In this document: one piece after another, positions 13,674 through 17,080 of the stretch
Layout of the letters: each line of letters opens with the position of its first letter
Numbering within the stretch: the stretch's first letter is position 1
Source of the DNA: MGBC113645 sp036308445
GTDB taxonomy: Bacteria; Bacillota_I; Bacilli_A; Erysipelotrichales; Coprobacillaceae
Assembly: GCA_036308445.1 (NCBI GenBank)
Contig: JAXJVS010000008.1
Coordinates: forward strand, 1 to 17,080
Direction of reading: 5' to 3'
Length of the DNA stretch: 17,080 nt
Notes under the pieces: generated by a model
The model's database searches: none
What the model was told of the DNA's origin: nothing
Seen by the model: the letters and a program-made list of their open reading frames with translations, nothing else
Translations under genes and position numbers: made by a program

Positions 13674-15380
13674 ATGAATGGATTAGTATTATTAGCGATA
13701 GCGGCTATTATTCTTATTGTTGCTTACTTATTATATGGTCGTTATCTCGTAAAAACTTGGGGGATTGATGTGAATGCAAAAACACCTGCTCAATCAAAAG
13801 ATGATGGTGTAGATTTTGTGCCTAGCAACAAATGGGAAGTTTTTGCACATCAATTTTCATCAATTGCTGGTGCTGGACCAGTCACTGGGCCAGTTATGGC
13901 ATTAATGTTTGGATGGTTACCAGCATTTTTATGGATTGTTGTTGGTGGTGTTTTCTTTGGAGCTGTTCAGGATTTTGGGGCATTATATGCTTCAGTAAAA
14001 TCTGAAGGTAAATCTATGGGACAATTAATTGAAACATATATTGGTAAAACAGGTAAGAAATTATTTTTCTTATTTACTTGGTTATTTACGTTGATTGTAA
14101 TTGCTGCATTTGCCGATATGGTTGCAGGAACATTTAATGGTTTCTCTGCTGAAGGAGTTAAATTATCTGCTAATGCTTCAGCTGCTTCTATTTCTATTTT
14201 ATATGTATTTGTAGCAATTGCTTTTGGTTTATTCTTACGTAAAACAAAAATCGGTGGTTGGAAACAAGCAGTTATTGGTATTTTATTAATTGTTGCTATG
14301 TTAGCAGTAGGAATTGCTTGTCCTGTATATTTAGGTAAAACGGCATGGATTTATTTAATCTTTGTTTATATTTTCTTTGCAAGTATTACTCCTATGTGGT
14401 TATTGAAACAACCTCGTGACTATTTAACAACTTTCTTATTTATTGGTATGATTGCAGCTGCATTAATTGGTGTATTTGTAAGTAATCCTACTATTACAAC
14501 ACCAACATTTGTAGGATTAAAAACAGCATCAGGAAGTTACTTATTCCCAACATTATTTGTAACTATTGCTTGTGGGGCTGTTAGTGGTTTCCACTCATTA
14601 GTAAGTAGTGAAACAAGCAGTAAACAGATTTCAAATGAAGGTGATATGTTACAGGTTGGATATGGTAGTATGCTTTTAGAATCATTATTAGCAGTTCTTG
14701 TTATTGTGGTTGTAGGATCATTACCAAGCTTAGCTGAAAATGGTGTCTTAAATGAAACATTATCATCTATGGCTTTAGCTGATGGGGCAACACCTTTTAC
14801 TAAATTCTCAGTAGGTGTTACAGGTTTAATTACACAATTTGGATTCCCACAAGAATGGGGATTATGTATTATGACTATGTTTGTTTCAGCATTAGCATTA
14901 ACTTCATTAGATGCAGTAGCACGTATTTCACGTATGTCATTCCAAGAATTATTTGAAGTAGAAGAAAGTGAAGAATCATCTGTATTAGTTAAAGTATTAA
15001 CTAATAAATATTTTGCTACATTGATTTCATTATTTGGTGGATATTTATTAAGTTTAGGTGGTTATGTTAATATCTGGCCATTATTTGGTTCTGCGAACCA
15101 ATTATTGGCAGCTATGGTATTAATTTCTTTATCAGTATTCTTAAAAGTAACTGGTAGAAAAGGATTTATGTTATATATTCCTATGGCAATTATGTTAGTT
15201 GTAACTATGACAAGCTTAGGATTATCTATTTATAATATAGTTACTGTATGGATGGCTACTGGTACTATTGATTTATTAACTTCAGGTTTACAGCTTTTTG
15301 TAGCAATCTTATTAATGTTATTAGGATTATTGATTACATTTAGTTCTGGCAAGAAATTAGTAGAAACAAAAGCACAATAA
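13674..15380 (+). CDS. cstA: CstA-family transporter (carbon starvation protein A)
   Basis: 568 residues, close to the usual length of Firmicute CstA proteins, with many membrane helices. N-terminal CstA domain: an early helix, LLYGRYLVKTWGID, then DDGVDFVPSNKW, followed by FSSIAGAGPVTGPVMAL, a family signature, and FGAVQDFGALYASVKSEG. The central part has ACGAVSGFHSLVSSETSSKQ, the second hallmark. The C-terminal CstA_5TM part includes GSANQLLAAMVLISLSVFL. CstA proteins import peptides or small acids such as pyruvate; the substrate here is unknown. A T-box in its leader links expression to the charging of a tRNA, arguing for amino-acid or peptide uptake rather than pyruvate. A GGGGGAAA site precedes ATG 13674. 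It is monocistronic, closed by its own terminator. Confidence 0.92.
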   Translation: MNGLVLLAIAAIILIVAYLLYGRYLVKTWGIDVNAKTPAQSKDDGVDFVPSNKWEVFAHQFSSIAGAGPVTGPVMALMFGWLPAFLWIVVGGVFFGAVQDFGALYASVKSEGKSMGQLIETYIGKTGKKLFFLFTWLFTLIVIAAFADMVAGTFNGFSAEGVKLSANASAASISILYVFVAIAFGLFLRKTKIGGWKQAVIGILLIVAMLAVGIACPVYLGKTAWIYLIFVYIFFASITPMWLLKQPRDYLTTFLFIGMIAAALIGVFVSNPTITTPTFVGLKTASGSYLFPTLFVTIACGAVSGFHSLVSSETSSKQISNEGDMLQVGYGSMLLESLLAVLVIVVVGSLPSLAENGVLNETLSSMALADGATPFTKFSVGVTGLITQFGFPQEWGLCIMTMFVSALALTSLDAVARISRMSFQELFEVEESEESSVLVKVLTNKYFATLISLFGGYLLSLGGYVNIWPLFGSANQLLAAMVLISLSVFLKVTGRKGFMLYIPMAIMLVVTMTSLGLSIYNIVTVWMATGTIDLLTSGLQLFVAILLMLLGLLITFSSGKKLVETKAQ

Positions 15381-15406
15381 GACTCATTATGAGTCTTATT
15401 TTTTTA
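15376..15406 (+). terminator. Terminator after cstA
   Basis: An 11-bp perfect stem (15376-15386 with 15390-15400) containing AAGACTCA, loop TTA, followed by a T-run. The stem includes the cstA stop codon. Confidence 0.9.
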
Positions 15407-15426
15407 TATAATTATCGAAAATAATA

Positions 15427-15435
15427 TGATATAAT
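15427..15435 (+). promoter_or_regulatory. Extended -10 promoter of the core-binding domain gene
   Basis: TGATATAAT is an extended -10 element with a perfect TATAAT at 15430-15435. No good -35 is visible. It lies 44 nt ahead of the ATG. Confidence 0.5.
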
Positions 15436-15478
15436 ATAGAAAATATTTCTATTAAATGTAAATAAAGGAGGTTGTTTT

Positions 15479-15877
15479 ATGGATGAAGCTAAATTACAAG
15501 AAATATTAAAAGATAATGAAAAATACTTAGATGAGTTTGAGAAATGGTTAGTGAAACAGCAACTTGCTAATAAAACCATAGAATTACATCTTTCAAATGT
15601 AGATAATTATATTAATGAATTCTTATGTTATACTTGTGCTTATAATATGATTGAAGGTATGGATAGAGTAGGAACTTTCTTTGATGACTGGTTCCCTCAA
15701 AGAGCATATATTAGAAAAGATGGTGTTAATAAATATTGTAGTAGTATTAAGAAATTTTATCAATGTATGAAAGAATTAGGATATGTTGATGAAGAAGATT
15801 ATAATGATCTATGCTTTTACATTAAGGAAGAAAAAGAAGTATGGATTGATGTAGCAGAAACAATAAATAATATTTAA
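15479..15877 (+). CDS. Stand-alone recombinase-type core-binding (SAM-like) domain protein
   Basis: 132 residues, all helical. The body reads like the N-terminal core-binding domain of XerC/XerD-type tyrosine recombinases: YLDEFEKWLVKQQLANKTIE, then a LSNVDNYINEFL helix and a SSIKKFYQCMKELGYV helix near residues 88-103. The catalytic Arg-His-Arg-Tyr domain is absent and the gene ends cleanly at its own terminator, so this is a short family of its own rather than a truncation. In Firmicutes such small proteins are annotated as hypothetical or recombinase-like. AAGGAGGT precedes the ATG by 8 nt. It lies between cstA and rho with separate promoters. Function unknown; DNA binding is plausible but not shown. 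Confidence 0.7.
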   Translation: MDEAKLQEILKDNEKYLDEFEKWLVKQQLANKTIELHLSNVDNYINEFLCYTCAYNMIEGMDRVGTFFDDWFPQRAYIRKDGVNKYCSSIKKFYQCMKELGYVDEEDYNDLCFYIKEEKEVWIDVAETINNI

Positions 15878-15904
15878 AATCCAGTATTTTACTGGATTTT
15901 ATTA
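15876..15904 (+). terminator. Terminator before rho
   Basis: AAAATCCAGTA (15876-15886) pairs perfectly with TACTGGATTTT (15890-15900) around TTT. The stem overlaps the stop codon and is U-rich at its 3' end. Confidence 0.85.
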
Positions 15905-15914
15905 TGAAAAAGAT

Positions 15915-15942
15915 TTGATTATTTTAAAAAATCATATATTAT
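15915..15942 (+). promoter_or_regulatory. Predicted promoter of rho
   Basis: TTGATT (15915-15920), 16 bp, TATTAT (15937-15942), about 32 nt ahead of ATG 15975. The ribosome binding site is GAAAGGA at 15961-15967. Confidence 0.55.
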
Positions 15943-15974
15943 AGATATGAATATATGATAGAAAGGAAAAAGTC

Positions 15975-17080
15975 ATGGAGAAAAGTAGAATAAATACACC
16001 AGAAGAAAAGAAAGAAGAAATAGAAAAATCAGTAAATAATGGAGAAACAGTTACTGGTATATTAGAAGTGTTGCCTGATGGATTTGGTTTTATCCGTAGT
16101 GCTAATTATCTTTCTGGTGATCATGATGTATATGTTTCTCAATCTCAGATTAGACGTTTTAATTTAAAGACGGGAGACTTTATTAGTGGTTTTATTAGAG
16201 AGCCTAAAGCAGGTGAAAGATATAAAGCATTAATGTTTACTACTGCTATTAATGGTTTTCCTAGTGAAGAAGCTGCTAAAAGATGTGCATTTGAAGATTT
16301 AACACCAATCTTTCCTAATGAAAGAATTAGATTAGATCAAAAGAATAATAGTTTATCTATGCGTATTGTAGATTTATTATCTCCAATAGGGAAAGGACAA
16401 AGAGGAATGATTGTTTCACCTCCTAAAGCAGGTAAAACAACATTACTTAAAGATCTTGCAATCTCTATACAAAAAAGTAATCCAGAAATACATATGATTG
16501 TATTATTAATAGATGAAAGACCAGAAGAAGTTACTGATATTAAAGAAGCATTAGGAGAAAATGTAGAAGTTATATATTCTACATTTGATGAATTACCAGA
16601 TAGACATAAGAAAGTATCAGAAATGGTCATAGAAAGAGCTAAGAGATTAGTAGAACATGGTAAAGATGTTATGATCTTGTTAGATAGTATTACAAGACTA
16701 GCAAGAGCTTATAACTTAACATGTACACCTAGTGGTAGAACCTTATCTGGTGGGTTAGATCCTGCATCTTTACATATGCCTAAACGTTTCTTTGGTGCTG
16801 CTAGAAATACGAGAGAAGGTGGTAGTTTAACGATATTAGCTACTGCTTTAGTAGAAACTGGTAGTAAGATGGATGATGTTGTATTTGAAGAGTTTAAGGG
16901 TACAGGTAATATGGAATTAGTATTAAGTAGAAAATTACAGGAAAGAAGAATTTTTCCTGCGATAGATTTACTTAAATCTGGTACAAGAAGAGATGATTTA
17001 TTGTTAACTAAAGCTGAAGCTGAAGCTATGGATATCGTAAGAAAAGGATTTAACAGTGCTAAATCTGATCAAGTTAAAGA
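15975..17080 (+). CDS. rho: Transcription termination factor Rho, 3' end beyond the window
   Basis: 368 codons are present with no stop. Rho is a hexameric ATP-driven RNA helicase that releases transcripts. A short charged N-terminus (1-24) replaces the usual Rho_N helical domain. The primary RNA-binding OB fold follows (about 26-95: GILEVLPDGFGFIRS, HDVYVSQSQIRRF). The ATPase core has Walker A at 148-155 (PPKAGKTT), the catalytic-glutamate region LLIDERPEEVTD (177-188), Walker B in VMILLDSITRLARAYN (232-247), the Q-loop/GGLDPASL area near 259-268, and the secondary RNA-binding R-loop FKGTGNMELVLSRKL (307-321). All are intact. The gene has its own predicted promoter and starts a new transcript after the core-binding domain gene. 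Only the last 50 or so residues should be missing. Confidence 0.97.
   Translation, partial: MEKSRINTPEEKKEEIEKSVNNGETVTGILEVLPDGFGFIRSANYLSGDHDVYVSQSQIRRFNLKTGDFISGFIREPKAGERYKALMFTTAINGFPSEEAAKRCAFEDLTPIFPNERIRLDQKNNSLSMRIVDLLSPIGKGQRGMIVSPPKAGKTTLLKDLAISIQKSNPEIHMIVLLIDERPEEVTDIKEALGENVEVIYSTFDELPDRHKKVSEMVIERAKRLVEHGKDVMILLDSITRLARAYNLTCTPSGRTLSGGLDPASLHMPKRFFGAARNTREGGSLTILATALVETGSKMDDVVFEEFKGTGNMELVLSRKLQERRIFPAIDLLKSGTRRDDLLLTKAEAEAMDIVRKGFNSAKSDQVK

Noticed and set aside
16337..16630. 97-codon minus-strand open frame
   Set aside because: It is antisense to the ATPase core of rho and is explained by codon use in that gene.

Overview
The window is AT-rich DNA with short intergenic gaps, strong AGGAGG-type ribosome binding sites and U-run hairpin terminators. 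It looks like a low-GC Firmicute. The gene set (DUF5058 protein, M20 peptidase, CstA, XpaC-like protein, a Rho with a short N-terminus, TnpV and IS66 debris) fits a gut anaerobe of the Erysipelotrichia/Coprobacillus type. That placement is inference from protein flavour, not from a marker gene.

Layout. 1-83: C-terminus of a TnpV-like transposon protein. 204-2860: a divergent locus. The minus arm holds a secreted protein with a central hydrophobic segment, followed by a small membrane protein. The plus arm holds a membrane protein, a winged-helix regulator and a second secreted protein that is broken by one in-frame TAA at 2363. Two AGAG/CTCT palindromes lie on the two promoters. 2861-3600: a promoter, a run of hairpins, a terminator and the N-terminal third of a ToxN/AbiQ endoribonuclease, which together look like a decayed type III toxin-antitoxin locus. 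3735-5294: an intact YtcJ-like amidohydrolase. 5374-6360: genomic scar tissue, with the 3' end of an IS66 transposase (minus) joined through a perfect 14-bp inverted repeat to a headless, tailless cardiolipin synthase gene (plus). 6505-8013: an unrecognised 502-residue protein (minus). 8166-9050: a heavily frameshifted sialate O-acetylesterase pseudogene (minus).

9200-17080 is orderly and all on the plus strand: an XpaC-like membrane protein; an operon of a DUF5058 membrane protein, a second membrane protein and a membrane-anchored M20 peptidase; a T-box leader followed by a CstA-family transporter; a lone tyrosine-recombinase core-binding domain protein; and rho, which runs off the window.

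How the genes fit together. The right half suggests uptake and hydrolysis of amino-acid or peptide derivatives: a membrane pair plus M20 peptidase, then CstA controlled by tRNA charging. The left half is an accessory region where defence or competition genes and mobile elements have landed and are decaying. The strongest non-routine items are the T-box in front of cstA (its antiterminator and terminator can both be drawn base by base), the truncated type III toxin with its RNA region, and the divergent secreted-protein/regulator locus.
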